Shown here piece after piece: positions 7,905-16,581 of a stretch of DNA of 64,000 bases (the stretch's first letter is position 1; the number at the start of each line of letters is the position of its first letter). Position numbers and translations under genes: made by a program. The notes under the pieces are model-generated. The model saw nothing but the letters and a program-made list of their open reading frames with translations, was not told the DNA's origin and did not search any database. The stretch is from Sphingomonadaceae bacterium (GTDB lineage: Bacteria; Pseudomonadota; Alphaproteobacteria; Sphingomonadales; Sphingomonadaceae): assembly GCA_947473355.1 (NCBI GenBank), contig CANJCQ010000010.1:1-64000 (forward strand). Reading direction: 5' to 3'.

Positions 7905-9083
7905 ATGACCACCGAAATCGCCCCGCTGTTCGACTATCTGCAGCCGCTGCAGGAAGCCGTCGACGAAATCGCCAACACCTGGCGCCCAGACGATCCGGAA
8001 TATCGCGCTGACGTCTATCGCCAGATCATGATGCAGTTTTCCTACGGTTATTTCGCCTTCTTTCACGCGGATGCGGAACACCCCGATTGGGCGCCGCTGT
8101 GGAACCCGGTCTACACGCTCCAGCCCAACCCGGACGACATCTATCTCTATTGTCCGGTGCGCGATGATTTGACCTACCGGCTCAGCGGCAATCGCGGCAC
8201 GGTAAAAATGCTGCTGATCAACACCCAAGGCGCTCTGCCGGGTCTTCCCGGCAAAGTCGATCATAGCGGCGCGCAATATGCCGATATCGATGATCGCAGC
8301 CTGACGCTCGACAAGGACGGTAATTTCGAGATCCTTCTCAGCGCGATACGCCCCGCCGGACACAAGGGCGACTGGCTGGCGATCAAGCCGGGCGCGACCG
8401 TGCTGATGACGCGCTACCGCTCCTATGACTGGATCAATGAGATTGACCCGGTCATGTCGATCGAATGCCTTTCTCCGGTCGCGCCCAAGCGGCGTCTCAG
8501 CCCGGACGACATTCTGAAGCGCATCAAGCAGATGGCCGCCATGCCGGTGGCAGCGACCAAGATGTTCTACTGGATGCAGAATCAGGTGAAGGCGGATGTC
8601 GGGATCAATGTGTTCCAGCCGCAACGCCTCGGCGGTGCGCTGTCGAAACAGATATATATCCCCGCCGTGTTCGAGCTGGAAGAAGACGAAGCGCTGATCA
8701 TCGAGACCGAACTTCCCGAGCAGCGCCATTACTGGAACTTCCAGCTCAACGACCCCTATTTCAACGCGCTCGAATATGTCTATCGGCTCTCCAGCACCAA
8801 TGGCCACTTCGCCAAGATCAGCAGTGACGGCAAATTCCGCGCGGTTCTGGCGTTGAACGATCCGGGAGTGCCCAACTGGCTCGACACCGCAGGCTACAAG
8901 CAGGGCACGATCTATGGCCGCTGGTATGATTGCGATTCATGCCCGACACCGACGCTGACCCGGGTCAAGTTGGTTGACCTGCGGACGCACCTGCCCGCCG
9001 ATACGCCGGTCATAACGCCTGAGGAGCGCGCGAAGGAACTGGCTGACCGGGTGCGCGGTTGCCAGCGGCGGAGGCGTTGGTAA
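7905..9083 (+). CDS. DUF1214-type protein of unknown function
   Basis: About 392 residues. The C-terminal GTIYGRWYDCDSC and the preceding YWNFQLNDPYFNALEY resemble DUF1214 proteins, a beta-rich family of unknown activity that is common in catabolic clusters of actinobacteria and sphingomonads. There is no signal peptide. I chose the ATG at 7905 because AGAGG stands 9 bases before it. In-frame ATGs at 7878 and 7896 are less well placed. The stop shares bases with the next start (TAATG), so it is co-translated with an SDR. Its molecular role is unknown. Confidence 0.85.
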   Translation: MTTEIAPLFDYLQPLQEAVDEIANTWRPDDPEYRADVYRQIMMQFSYGYFAFFHADAEHPDWAPLWNPVYTLQPNPDDIYLYCPVRDDLTYRLSGNRGTVKMLLINTQGALPGLPGKVDHSGAQYADIDDRSLTLDKDGNFEILLSAIRPAGHKGDWLAIKPGATVLMTRYRSYDWINEIDPVMSIECLSPVAPKRRLSPDDILKRIKQMAAMPVAATKMFYWMQNQVKADVGINVFQPQRLGGALSKQIYIPAVFELEEDEALIIETELPEQRHYWNFQLNDPYFNALEYVYRLSSTNGHFAKISSDGKFRAVLALNDPGVPNWLDTAGYKQGTIYGRWYDCDSCPTPTLTRVKLVDLRTHLPADTPVITPEERAKELADRVRGCQRRRRW

Positions 9084-9922
9084 TGGCTGGGGTGATGAAT
9101 CTGCCCCCCGAATTCGATCTGACCGGCCGCGTCGCCGTTGTCACCGGCGGCGGCTCCGGGATTGGCCGCGACACCGCTTTGCTGCTCGCCGAACGCGGGG
9201 CGGATGTTGTCGTTGCCGGTCGCCGCGCCGAACCACTGGACGAGGCAGCAGCGGAAATTCGCAAGCTTGGCGTGCGCGCCCTCGCGGTTCCCACGGACGT
9301 ACGAAAGCCTGATGCATGCAAGGCGATGATCGAGGCGGCGATCAAGGAGTTCGGCAGGCTCGATATCCTGATCAACAACGCAGGCGGCGCGCATGGCCAC
9401 ATCGGCATCGCCAGAATGGACCTCGCCAAGTGGGACCGCGATGTCCAGCTCAACCTCAGCGCCGCTCTCTATTGCTCACAGGCCGCTTACCCTCACCTCA
9501 AGAAAGCCAAGGGTACCATCGTCAACATATCGTCACTGGCTGGCGTCGGCGGCACGCAAGGCGTTGCGGCCTATTCGGCAGCCAAGGCAGGTTTGCAGAT
9601 GCTGACCCGCGTCATGTCCGCCGAGTTCGGCCCTGCCGGCATCCGCGTCAATTGCGTTGCCCCGGGCATGACTGCGACCGAGGCTGCCTTACGGGGCTGG
9701 GAAAAGCGCGGCTATGATGCTGCCGCAACGGCCAAGGATGCCTTCTCGCTGCGCCGCTATGGCGAGATGCGCGAAGTCTCGCAGGCGATCGTGTTCTTCG
9801 CCAGCGACGCCGCAAGCTACATCACCGGCGAAACGCTGGCTGTCGGAGGCGGCGCCAAGATCGGCGGGATGATCTCGGTGGAGGATGACGAGACGCTGGA
9901 GACGCTGCTAACCAAGGCCTAA
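9083..9922 (+). CDS. Short-chain dehydrogenase/reductase (SDR)
   Basis: About 279 residues with TGGGSGIG, INNAG and a catalytic Ser plus YSAAK, so it is a complete classical SDR. The ATG at 9083 is fused to the TAA of the DUF1214 gene. A TTG 24 bases upstream is in frame but not needed. Its TAA interlocks with the TAG of the convergent TPR gene in the four bases at 9919-9922. The C-terminal 20 residues after the usual GG end are acidic (VEDDETLETL), longer than in most family members. The substrate is unknown. Its operon partner suggests a step in the same pathway as the DUF1214 protein. Confidence 0.9.
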   Translation: MAGVMNLPPEFDLTGRVAVVTGGGSGIGRDTALLLAERGADVVVAGRRAEPLDEAAAEIRKLGVRALAVPTDVRKPDACKAMIEAAIKEFGRLDILINNAGGAHGHIGIARMDLAKWDRDVQLNLSAALYCSQAAYPHLKKAKGTIVNISSLAGVGGTQGVAAYSAAKAGLQMLTRVMSAEFGPAGIRVNCVAPGMTATEAALRGWEKRGYDAAATAKDAFSLRRYGEMREVSQAIVFFASDAASYITGETLAVGGGAKIGGMISVEDDETLETLLTKA

Positions 9923-10425
9923 GGCGACGGATCCAGCGGCCCCAGGCTGCGACTGATCAAGGCGTTGCCATAATACTGGTGCAGGCGGATGGTTCGGTTG
10001 AAATCCGCCGTGGCCAGATCGTATTGCCCCAGTTTCAGCCGAGCCAGAGCGCGGTTATTGAAGGCTTCGGCGAGATCGGGCTTCAGGCGGATTGCCGCAT
10101 CGTTGTCGGCAATGGCCAGGGCATAATGGCGCATTTCATAGTGCACGATGCCGCGCTCGACAAAGGCTGCGGCAAAGTCCGCTTTCAGCTGGATTGCGCG
10201 ATTGAGATCGGCGAGCGCCCAATCAAACTGCCGCGTCTGCCGCCAGGCTATGCCGCGATTATAGAGTGCCAGGACAATATCCGGATCGCGCTCGCGAATG
10301 ATCGAGGTGCAGGCGATAATCGCCCGGTCGGCATCGCTTCTGGCGCAGAGCGGCCATTTATCGTCCACCCGGCTTGGCGAAGCCAATGCCGAAGGTCCCG
10401 GCAGCAACAGTGCAGTCAGCCCCAT
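9919..10425 (-). CDS. Exported tetratricopeptide-repeat protein
   Basis: 168 residues. A short hydrophobic start (MGLTALLLPGPSALA) looks like a signal peptide with an Ala-x-Ala end. Then come about three TPR units: ALYNRGIAWRQTRQFDWALADLNRAI, AFVERGIVHYEMRHYALAIADNDAAI and AFNNRALARLKLGQYDLATADFNRTI occupy successive positions, each about 34 residues long. The frame is open further upstream, but that part overlaps the acyl-CoA dehydrogenase gene on the same strand and does not look like protein, so I start at the ATG at 10425. It likely binds a partner in the periplasm. It is 29 bases downstream of the dehydrogenase gene. Confidence 0.75.
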   Translation of the reverse strand: MGLTALLLPGPSALASPSRVDDKWPLCARSDADRAIIACTSIIRERDPDIVLALYNRGIAWRQTRQFDWALADLNRAIQLKADFAAAFVERGIVHYEMRHYALAIADNDAAIRLKPDLAEAFNNRALARLKLGQYDLATADFNRTIRLHQYYGNALISRSLGPLDPSP

Positions 10426-10454
10426 GGCCCAGCCAAGGGCAGCAAAGCGCTCAG

Positions 10455-11378
10455 CTAACCCCAGATCGCCTCCGCTGCGGCCAGCGCATTCGCGCCCCTG
10501 CCGCCCAGTTCGCTGGTCAGCGCCTTGAGCCGATAGGTCCACAAATGCAGCGGGTGCTCCAGCGTCATGCCCATTGCGCCGAGGAACTGGTGGAAATCGT
10601 AAGTCACGCGCCGCGCTGCTTCCTGCGCATGCAACGCCGCCAGCGCGGCATCGCCGGAATCGCGGGTTGCGGCGGCCTTCATGGTCATCCAGTAGGCCCC
10701 ATTCGTCACAACCTGCGCTTCGGCTAGCCGGTGACGCAAAGCCTGGAAGGTAGCGATCGGGAGGCCGAACTGCTTGCGTTCGGACGTGTAGGTCACCGTC
10801 GCCGCCAGAGCGGCCGCCATCAGCCCCGAAGCCTCCGCGGCAAGGCCGATGCGCCACTGGGTGAGCACTTCGCTCGCCGGCACATTGTATTGCCGCAAGT
10901 CCGCCTCGGCAGGCTGCGCTTTCAGCACGGCCATGGGATAGGCGAAAATCGATTCGTCATGTGCCTCAGCCACATGATCGGCCGTCGCCACAAAGCTGCG
11001 CACGCCGCCTGATCCGACCATGACGACGGTGGCCCCCGGCGCAAGATAACGGACCGCGCGGCCCAGAGCCCCCTCCTCGATCAAGCACAGCGGGCGTGGC
11101 AGTTCGGAATCAAGCAGAGGGCGCACCAATGCCGAAGCAGCCGCCTCGACCGCGAAGGGCAAACGCGCCAGTCGTTCCACCACCAGAGCAGCCGTTTCTG
11201 GCCCCAGCTCTTCCATCGCCGCGACATCAAGGAAGCCACCTTCGGCCAGTTCGCGGGTTAACTCGGCGCTGGTCAGCGCAAAGGAAATATCGTGGATCGG
11301 CACCGAGGCATAGGGCTTGGCCAGGGTGTCGATGGCATCGAGGATCTGGACCTGATCGTCGGAGAGAGCGAGTTCCAT
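10455..11378 (-). CDS. Acyl-CoA dehydrogenase, short subunit of a heteromeric-type pair
   Basis: 307 residues, shorter than homomeric acyl-CoA dehydrogenases (about 380). YTSERKQFGLPIATFQALRH is the usual C-terminal-domain signature, and GAMGMTLEHPLHLW fits the late helix of FadE27/28-like subunits. The N-terminal half is weakly conserved. The start overlaps the stop of the 382-residue acyl-CoA dehydrogenase gene (TGATG at 11376-11380). Adjacent long and short FadE subunits are known to form alpha2beta2 enzymes that desaturate steroid side-chain CoA esters in mycobacteria. By analogy these two form one enzyme. The substrate here is inferred only in class. Confidence 0.88.
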   Translation of the reverse strand: MELALSDDQVQILDAIDTLAKPYASVPIHDISFALTSAELTRELAEGGFLDVAAMEELGPETAALVVERLARLPFAVEAAASALVRPLLDSELPRPLCLIEEGALGRAVRYLAPGATVVMVGSGGVRSFVATADHVAEAHDESIFAYPMAVLKAQPAEADLRQYNVPASEVLTQWRIGLAAEASGLMAAALAATVTYTSERKQFGLPIATFQALRHRLAEAQVVTNGAYWMTMKAAATRDSGDAALAALHAQEAARRVTYDFHQFLGAMGMTLEHPLHLWTYRLKALTSELGGRGANALAAAEAIWG

Positions 11379-12523
11379 CAGCGCGCCTCCCTCGGCAGTT
11401 CAAGCACTTCGGTGGCGATAATGTTCAGCTGGATCTCCGCCGCACCCGAAGCGATCCCGGCGACGATCCCGCGCTGGTGGTGCATCTTGAGGTAAGGCTC
11501 GGCATCGATCAGCGCTTGCGGCAGATATTCGACCACGAATTCGCTCACCGCGCGCTCGGCCATCACGACGTTGTAACGCGCCGTGCTCGCTTCAGGTCCA
11601 ATCGGCTGTTCCTTGACGCGCTTATCAACGATGGCATAGCAGGCATTGCGCGCCGTCTCGGTCAGGGCCGCCGCTTTTGCCGCCTCAATCTTCACTGCTT
11701 CGCCCTTCCAGTCACCACGCGCCTTGAGCAGCGCCACCGCGCGGTCGAGCGCAGCGCGCGCCAGATGATAACGCGGAATGCCGAGCCGCTCGTTGCGCAG
11801 CGAATAGGAGATGATCTCCCAGGCCTGGCCTTCGTCGCCAAAGCGGGCCGATTCGGGCACGATCACGTCGTCGAAAAACACCTCATGGATATCGCCCTCG
11901 CCGATAATGCTGGGGATCTGGCGAACAGTGATCCCCGGCGTGTCCATCGGCACGATCAGGATGGTGATGCCGCGTTTGCGATCATCGCTGGTGCGGGTCA
12001 GCAGGAAGCAATTGTCGGCAAGGCCTGCATAGGAGGTCCAGATTTTCTGCCCGTTGATGACATATTCACCGGCATCGAGCACCGCGCGGGTGCGAAGGCT
12101 GGCAAGGTCAGAGCCGGAATTGGGCTCTGAAAAGCCCTGGCACCAGATGGCATTACCCGCGACGATCGGCGGCAGCAGCGTCTTCTTCTGCTGTTCCGAA
12201 CCGTACTTCATCAAAGTCGGGCCAATCCAGTTGACGTTCATATATTGCGCGCCGCGCGGCTCACCTGCGGCCCACATCTCTTCTGCGAGGATGGTCTGAT
12301 ACCATGCATCCAGTCCCTTCCCGCCCATCGACACCGGCCAGTGCGGGAACAGCATGCCTGCCGCGGCGAGGCGGCCGCAGAATTGCCGGGAGAAGGCCGT
12401 GATTTCAGCTGAGCCGGGCCCGTGGTGGGCGATGCTCTCCCAGTTATCCGGCAATTCGGCCTTGAGGAAGGCGCGCAGGCGTTCGCGGAAGGCCTGGTGT
12501 TCGGGTGTCCAGTCGAAGTTCAT
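11378..12523 (-). CDS. Acyl-CoA dehydrogenase, long subunit of a heteromeric-type pair
   Basis: About 381 residues. CQGFSEPNSGSDLASLRT is the FAD/substrate motif, VINGQKIWTSYA the middle beta-domain signature, and GAAEIQLNIIATEVL the C-terminal FAD-contact motif. It should introduce an alpha-beta double bond into an acyl-CoA and pass electrons to ETF. GTG at 12526 and ATG at 12523 both open the frame, and I use the ATG. It is the first gene of a short operon with the 307-residue partner, and is divergent from the P450 gene across a 118-base promoter region. Confidence 0.92.
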   Translation of the reverse strand: MNFDWTPEHQAFRERLRAFLKAELPDNWESIAHHGPGSAEITAFSRQFCGRLAAAGMLFPHWPVSMGGKGLDAWYQTILAEEMWAAGEPRGAQYMNVNWIGPTLMKYGSEQQKKTLLPPIVAGNAIWCQGFSEPNSGSDLASLRTRAVLDAGEYVINGQKIWTSYAGLADNCFLLTRTSDDRKRGITILIVPMDTPGITVRQIPSIIGEGDIHEVFFDDVIVPESARFGDEGQAWEIISYSLRNERLGIPRYHLARAALDRAVALLKARGDWKGEAVKIEAAKAAALTETARNACYAIVDKRVKEQPIGPEASTARYNVVMAERAVSEFVVEYLPQALIDAEPYLKMHHQRGIVAGIASGAAEIQLNIIATEVLELPREAR

Positions 12524-12572
12524 CACATACCCCTAGACCAGCCTGCAGCTTGCTAACAAGGCCGACTTGCGG

Positions 12573-12600
12573 TTGACTGTCGGTGCGGATTATATATGAT
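12573..12600 (+). promoter_or_regulatory. Putative sigma70-type promoter for the P450 gene
   Basis: TTGACT at 12573-12578 and TATGAT at 12595-12600 are separated by 16 bases, and the -10 sits in a run of TA steps. The P450 ATG is at 12642, with AAGGA about 7 bases before it. The same 118-base gap must also hold the promoter of the divergent acyl-CoA dehydrogenase operon, but no clear one was found for that strand. Confidence 0.45.
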
Positions 12601-12641
12601 CCATACTGTATCGTAAATGCTTCGCGTCACAAGGAACCGTC

Positions 12642-13910
12642 ATGCCCCAATCGGCCCTCGAAACCGACTACTTCTCCGACAAGGCCGTGCTGCTCGATCC
12701 TTACGAATATTTCGAGCAACTGCGCGCCCATGGCCCTGTGGTTCAGCTCAAATCGCGTGACATGGTGGTCGTGACCGGATTTCCGGAAGCAGTCGAAGTG
12801 CTGAACAACAAGGCCGATTTCTCGTCAGTCATCAATCCCGATCCGGTTGCGCCGCTGCGTTTCGAGCCGGAAGGTGACGATATTTCCGCGCAGATCGAAG
12901 CCACCATGGGCACAGGCCCAATGGACCTGATGGTGTCCTATGACGGCGAAATGCACGCCAATGCGCGCTCGCTGCTCAACCCGCTGTTCGTCCCTTCGCG
13001 GCTCAAGGCCAACGAACTTTTCATGCGGGATTACGCCGACAACCTGGTCCGCGAAATGGTCGCCAAGGGGGGCTGCGAATCGATTGCTGAGGTGGCAACG
13101 CCCTATGTCACTATGGTCATCGCCGATCTCCTCGGGGTTCCTGCTGACGACCGCGAAGCATTCCGCAAACTCATCGACGCAGGCCCCCCGCCGGGCAACA
13201 TGGACGCTGCCGACGAGGCGCAGTCGAGCCATCCGCTGATGGTCATGGCTGGCTATTTCATGCGCTACATGAGCGAGCGCCTTGCCGCGCCGCAGGACGA
13301 TCTGCTGACCGAACTCGCCAGTGCAAAGTATCCGGACGGCAGTGATGTGCCGCTGATGGAAGCAGTGAAAAATGCCATGTTCCTGTTCGCCGCCGGGCAG
13401 GATACCAGCGCCAAGCTGATCGGCAATTCGCTGCGGTTCATATGCGAGAGCCCGGAATTGCAAGCTGAACTACGTGCCGATCGTTCAAAGATCGGACCAT
13501 TCCTTGAAGAAGTGCTGCGGTTGGAGGGATCGACCAAGACCACCTTCCGCCTCGCCAAACGCAATACGCGGATTGGCGATATGGAGATCCCTGCCGGCAA
13601 GAAGGTCGTCATCTTCGTTGCTGCAGCCAACCGCGATCCGCGTCGCTGGGACATTCCGCAAGAGTTTCGCATCGGTCGCCCCAAGATCAAGGAGCATGTC
13701 GCCTTTGGACGCGGCGCTCATATCTGCGCTGGTGCCCCGCTGGCGCGCAAGGAAGTGGAAGTGCTCTACGACCGCTTGTTCGAGCACACTTCGGACATCC
13801 GCCTGTCAGAAGCGCACCATGGCCCCAAGGGCGCGCGGCGGATCGACTATGAGCCGAGTTATATCATCCGCGGCCTCGCCGAGCTGCACGTCGAATTCAC
13901 CCCGCGCTGA
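12642..13910 (+). CDS. Cytochrome P450
   Basis: 422 residues, a soluble bacterial P450. The I-helix motif AGQDTS, the K-helix ExxR (EEVLR) and the heme loop FGRGAHICAG with Cys362 are intact. It needs two electrons from a ferredoxin and its reductase. None is next to it, and the nearest ferredoxin is the Rieske protein at 19330. It is the only plus-strand gene between two minus-strand operons, and its 3' end overlaps the 3' end of the convergent epimerase-like gene by 14 bases. The substrate is unknown. Neighbours suggest an alicyclic or terpenoid-like compound. Confidence 0.95.
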   Translation: MPQSALETDYFSDKAVLLDPYEYFEQLRAHGPVVQLKSRDMVVVTGFPEAVEVLNNKADFSSVINPDPVAPLRFEPEGDDISAQIEATMGTGPMDLMVSYDGEMHANARSLLNPLFVPSRLKANELFMRDYADNLVREMVAKGGCESIAEVATPYVTMVIADLLGVPADDREAFRKLIDAGPPPGNMDAADEAQSSHPLMVMAGYFMRYMSERLAAPQDDLLTELASAKYPDGSDVPLMEAVKNAMFLFAAGQDTSAKLIGNSLRFICESPELQAELRADRSKIGPFLEEVLRLEGSTKTTFRLAKRNTRIGDMEIPAGKKVVIFVAAANRDPRRWDIPQEFRIGRPKIKEHVAFGRGAHICAGAPLARKEVEVLYDRLFEHTSDIRLSEAHHGPKGARRIDYEPSYIIRGLAELHVEFTPR

Positions 13911-14817
13911 GCGCACTGTAATAGGCGAAACATTCGTCGATATGCGGCAGCAGAACGCCCCGCTGATAGCCGAGCAGCGCGGTTTCGGCGGCGGGCGGTT
14001 CGTAGTCGGTGGTGCCGAAATCGAGGTATGACAGGGTGAAATCCGGGATGATCGGGTGACCGAGCCGAACTTCCAGATCGCGCGGGCGTCCGGCTGTGGC
14101 AAACCAGCGTTCGAAGAATGACTTCCAGCTGAGGTTCACGTCGCCGACCAGATAGGCCTTGCCCGATTCGCCGCGTTCGAGCCCGCCCAGCATGGCCTCG
14201 GCAATCGACTGGCAGGTCATGAAATTGGCCCCGCCCGGCGGCGCAAATTCCGGCACACCTTCAAGCTTGCCCTGCGCATAGAGCGCCAGCGCCTGCCAGT
14301 GCGCCACCGGCAGGCCAGGGGTGAAGCCGACCATCCACGGCAGTGCGCAGCTGCAGACATTGAAGGTGGGCGTGGACAGCGCCCGGATCGCGGCATCCGA
14401 GACATCACGCGAGCGGACATAGGGGATCCTCTCGATCACCTGCGGCGAGACGAAGGAATAGAAGCTGCCCATATAGACCGTGCGGGAAATCCCCGCGCGC
14501 TTCGCCGCCTCGAAGAAGCGCGGCAGGGCTTCGATGTTGGCTTTTTCGAAGAAGTCGGCTTCGGAGACCGAACCATCCTGCGGATAGTTGCCAAGGTCGC
14601 TCCCGGCGCAGAAAACCAGCCAGTCATAGCCTTCGAGGCGCCCATCGTCACAATCGTCCTCGACATAATTGCCGCGCACAAAGGGTAACAGTTCCAACCC
14701 GGTGCCCGCGCGCGGTGCACTGCGCGACATGATCGTCACATCGTGGCCCAAATCGCGGAACCAAAGCGATGTGCGGCTGCCGACAAACCCGGCCCCGCCG
14801 ACAACAAGCACTTTCAT
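13897..14817 (-). CDS. NAD(P)-dependent epimerase/dehydratase-type extended SDR
   Basis: 306 residues starting directly with the Rossmann motif VVGGAGFVGSR. Extended SDRs usually have a YxxxK pair. Here the likely Tyr is in IPYVRSR, which gives YxxxR rather than YxxxK, so the catalytic Lys may be replaced. Many 3-beta-hydroxysteroid dehydrogenase-like and isoflavone reductase-like members vary here. The gene starts 14 bases after the P450 gene at 14832 and is in the same operon, so a dehydrogenase or reductase acting on the P450 product is plausible. Confidence 0.85.
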   Translation of the reverse strand: MKVLVVGGAGFVGSRTSLWFRDLGHDVTIMSRSAPRAGTGLELLPFVRGNYVEDDCDDGRLEGYDWLVFCAGSDLGNYPQDGSVSEADFFEKANIEALPRFFEAAKRAGISRTVYMGSFYSFVSPQVIERIPYVRSRDVSDAAIRALSTPTFNVCSCALPWMVGFTPGLPVAHWQALALYAQGKLEGVPEFAPPGGANFMTCQSIAEAMLGGLERGESGKAYLVGDVNLSWKSFFERWFATAGRPRDLEVRLGHPIIPDFTLSYLDFGTTDYEPPAAETALLGYQRGVLLPHIDECFAYYSALSAG

Positions 14818-14831
14818 CGCGCAATCTCCCC

Positions 14832-16037
14832 TCAGGCCGGATCCCAGGCGAGATCGAGCCGGTCAAAACCGATGGTATTGGTGGTGTGATAGTCCCTGCG
14901 CCCGCCATCGGGATGGTGGATGTTCTTCATCCGCCCGAGAAAGCCTTCGATCATGATCCGCATCTCTCGCTTGGCGAGATGGACGCCGAGGCAGACATGC
15001 GGGCCTCGCCCGAAGGTGACATGGCGGGCGCGGCGATCGATGTCGATGCGGTGCGGATCGGGCCAGGCGTGCGGGTCACGACCGGCGATGAATGTCGGCA
15101 GCAATATCGGATCGCCCTTCTTCATCGGCACGCCGTGATAGACCATATCCTCGGCCACGGTGCGCGAAGGCGCGCTGACGCCGAATGCCCGGGTGAATTC
15201 CTCGATCGCGGCGGGGATAAGCTCGGGATGCTCGCGGAGCCGCTGCTGAAGCGCCTGATCCTTGGCGAGATAGTTCATGATCCAGCCCAACGTGGAGTTG
15301 ACAGTATCAAGCCCGGCAACGAACAGCAGATAGACCGTGCCAAGCACTTCCATCGCACTAAACGGTCGGCCCGCCACCATGCCGCTACGGATCCCATGCA
15401 TCAGCTCGTTCTCGGGGCCATGGGCGATGAAATCCTTCAGATATTCGAGCACCGACTCGCTTGCCGCCCGCCGTGCATCTATCGTCGCGCCGTGAATGAT
15501 ATCTTCCTCCCAGGCGAGGAAATGGTGCAGCATGTCTTGCGGCATGCCGAGCAGCGAAATGACGATGGCATTGGGCAGTATCGCGGAGAATTCGGAAATG
15601 AATTCGCACGATCTGCGCTCGATGAACCCATCGATCAGCTGGTCACACAGCTCCTGCACGGCGGAATTGCGTCTTGCCATCGCGCTCGGCGTGAAGAAGG
15701 GATGCAGCGCGCCGCGATAAAAGCGATGATCGGGCCGGTCCGCCTCGACTGGCAGCAACAGCCAGGCATCGTCCATCACCGCCATATTGGCGCTGCGCTT
15801 GCTGGAGAACTTGGTGAAGTCGGCGAAGCCTTCCTCGACCGTTGCATTATGGGTAAAAATCCAGGCAGGGCCGCCATGCGCCGCGCTGGTCGCCCAGATC
15901 AGTCCCGGCCCTTGACGCTCATGCAGCCGCGCGCCGGCAAGATACGGGTCGTCGCCCTCGGCCAGAAAGCTCGCAAAATCATGATCCCATACGCATCCGG
16001 GCAGTATATGATCGGGTACGGGTGACGCCACGGTCAA
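14832..16037 (-). CDS. Cytochrome P450
   Basis: 401 residues. The I-helix VAGLDTVNS, ExxR (EEFTR) and heme loop FGRGPHVCLG with Cys349 are complete. The start is a TTG at 16037 whose bases overlap the TGA of the VOC gene (TTGA), so it is translationally coupled. The next in-frame alternative is a GTG two codons later. It differs clearly from the other P450 in the window and belongs to a VOC, P450, epimerase operon. No dedicated redox partner is encoded beside it. Confidence 0.94.
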   Translation of the reverse strand: MTVASPVPDHILPGCVWDHDFASFLAEGDDPYLAGARLHERQGPGLIWATSAAHGGPAWIFTHNATVEEGFADFTKFSSKRSANMAVMDDAWLLLPVEADRPDHRFYRGALHPFFTPSAMARRNSAVQELCDQLIDGFIERRSCEFISEFSAILPNAIVISLLGMPQDMLHHFLAWEEDIIHGATIDARRAASESVLEYLKDFIAHGPENELMHGIRSGMVAGRPFSAMEVLGTVYLLFVAGLDTVNSTLGWIMNYLAKDQALQQRLREHPELIPAAIEEFTRAFGVSAPSRTVAEDMVYHGVPMKKGDPILLPTFIAGRDPHAWPDPHRIDIDRRARHVTFGRGPHVCLGVHLAKREMRIMIEGFLGRMKNIHHPDGGRRDYHTTNTIGFDRLDLAWDPA

Positions 16038-16549
16038 TTGACCGGGACTGCATCATAGAAATTCAGCCCGGCCTCGTGCGGCCAGACATATTCCAGATGG
16101 TGGCCCAGTTCGGGCGCATAGACATAATAGGCGTCGATGAAGTCGCCGGTCACGGTCGAATAGGCAATGGACCAACGGCCCGCTGCGATTTCGGCCTCCA
16201 GCTCGCGCCAGCTTTCCGCGTCATGGATCACAAAGCCGAGATGATGGAAGCGCACAGCGAATTCGCCCTGGGGCAGCAAGTCGTTGTAGAATTCGGTATC
16301 CGGCCCGCTGGCCTGGATGATTTCATAGATCTGGCTTCCGGCCCAGGCAAATGCGACACGGATGGTCCCGCCCTGCGGCATCGGACCTTCAATGAAAGTG
16401 AATTCACCCAGGCCATAGCGCTCGCGCAAAACATCCATCGCCCGGTCGAGGTCATTGGTGACATAGCCGGTGTGCGATTGCTCCTTGCGCAGCATGCCGG
16501 GGCCCGGCGGCACCGGGGTGGCAGGTGGGACCAGTCGGCGCTCGCTCAT
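16034..16549 (-). CDS. VOC (glyoxalase/bleomycin-resistance fold) protein
   Basis: 171 residues. The N-terminal QSHTGYVTNDLDRAMDVL is the usual first beta-alpha unit of a VOC module, and FHHLGFVIHDAESWRELEAE begins a second unit. HLEYVWP near the C-terminus fits the last metal-ligand strand. Family members bind a metal and act as isomerases, epimerases or dioxygenases. I start at the ATG at 16549 rather than further upstream, because the longer frame runs into the SDR gene at 16582. It leads the operon with the downstream P450. Confidence 0.82.
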   Translation of the reverse strand: MSERRLVPPATPVPPGPGMLRKEQSHTGYVTNDLDRAMDVLRERYGLGEFTFIEGPMPQGGTIRVAFAWAGSQIYEIIQASGPDTEFYNDLLPQGEFAVRFHHLGFVIHDAESWRELEAEIAAGRWSIAYSTVTGDFIDAYYVYAPELGHHLEYVWPHEAGLNFYDAVPVN

Positions 16550-16581
16550 TTCAGTTATCCTCTCTCTGGCCGTTTTCCGGC

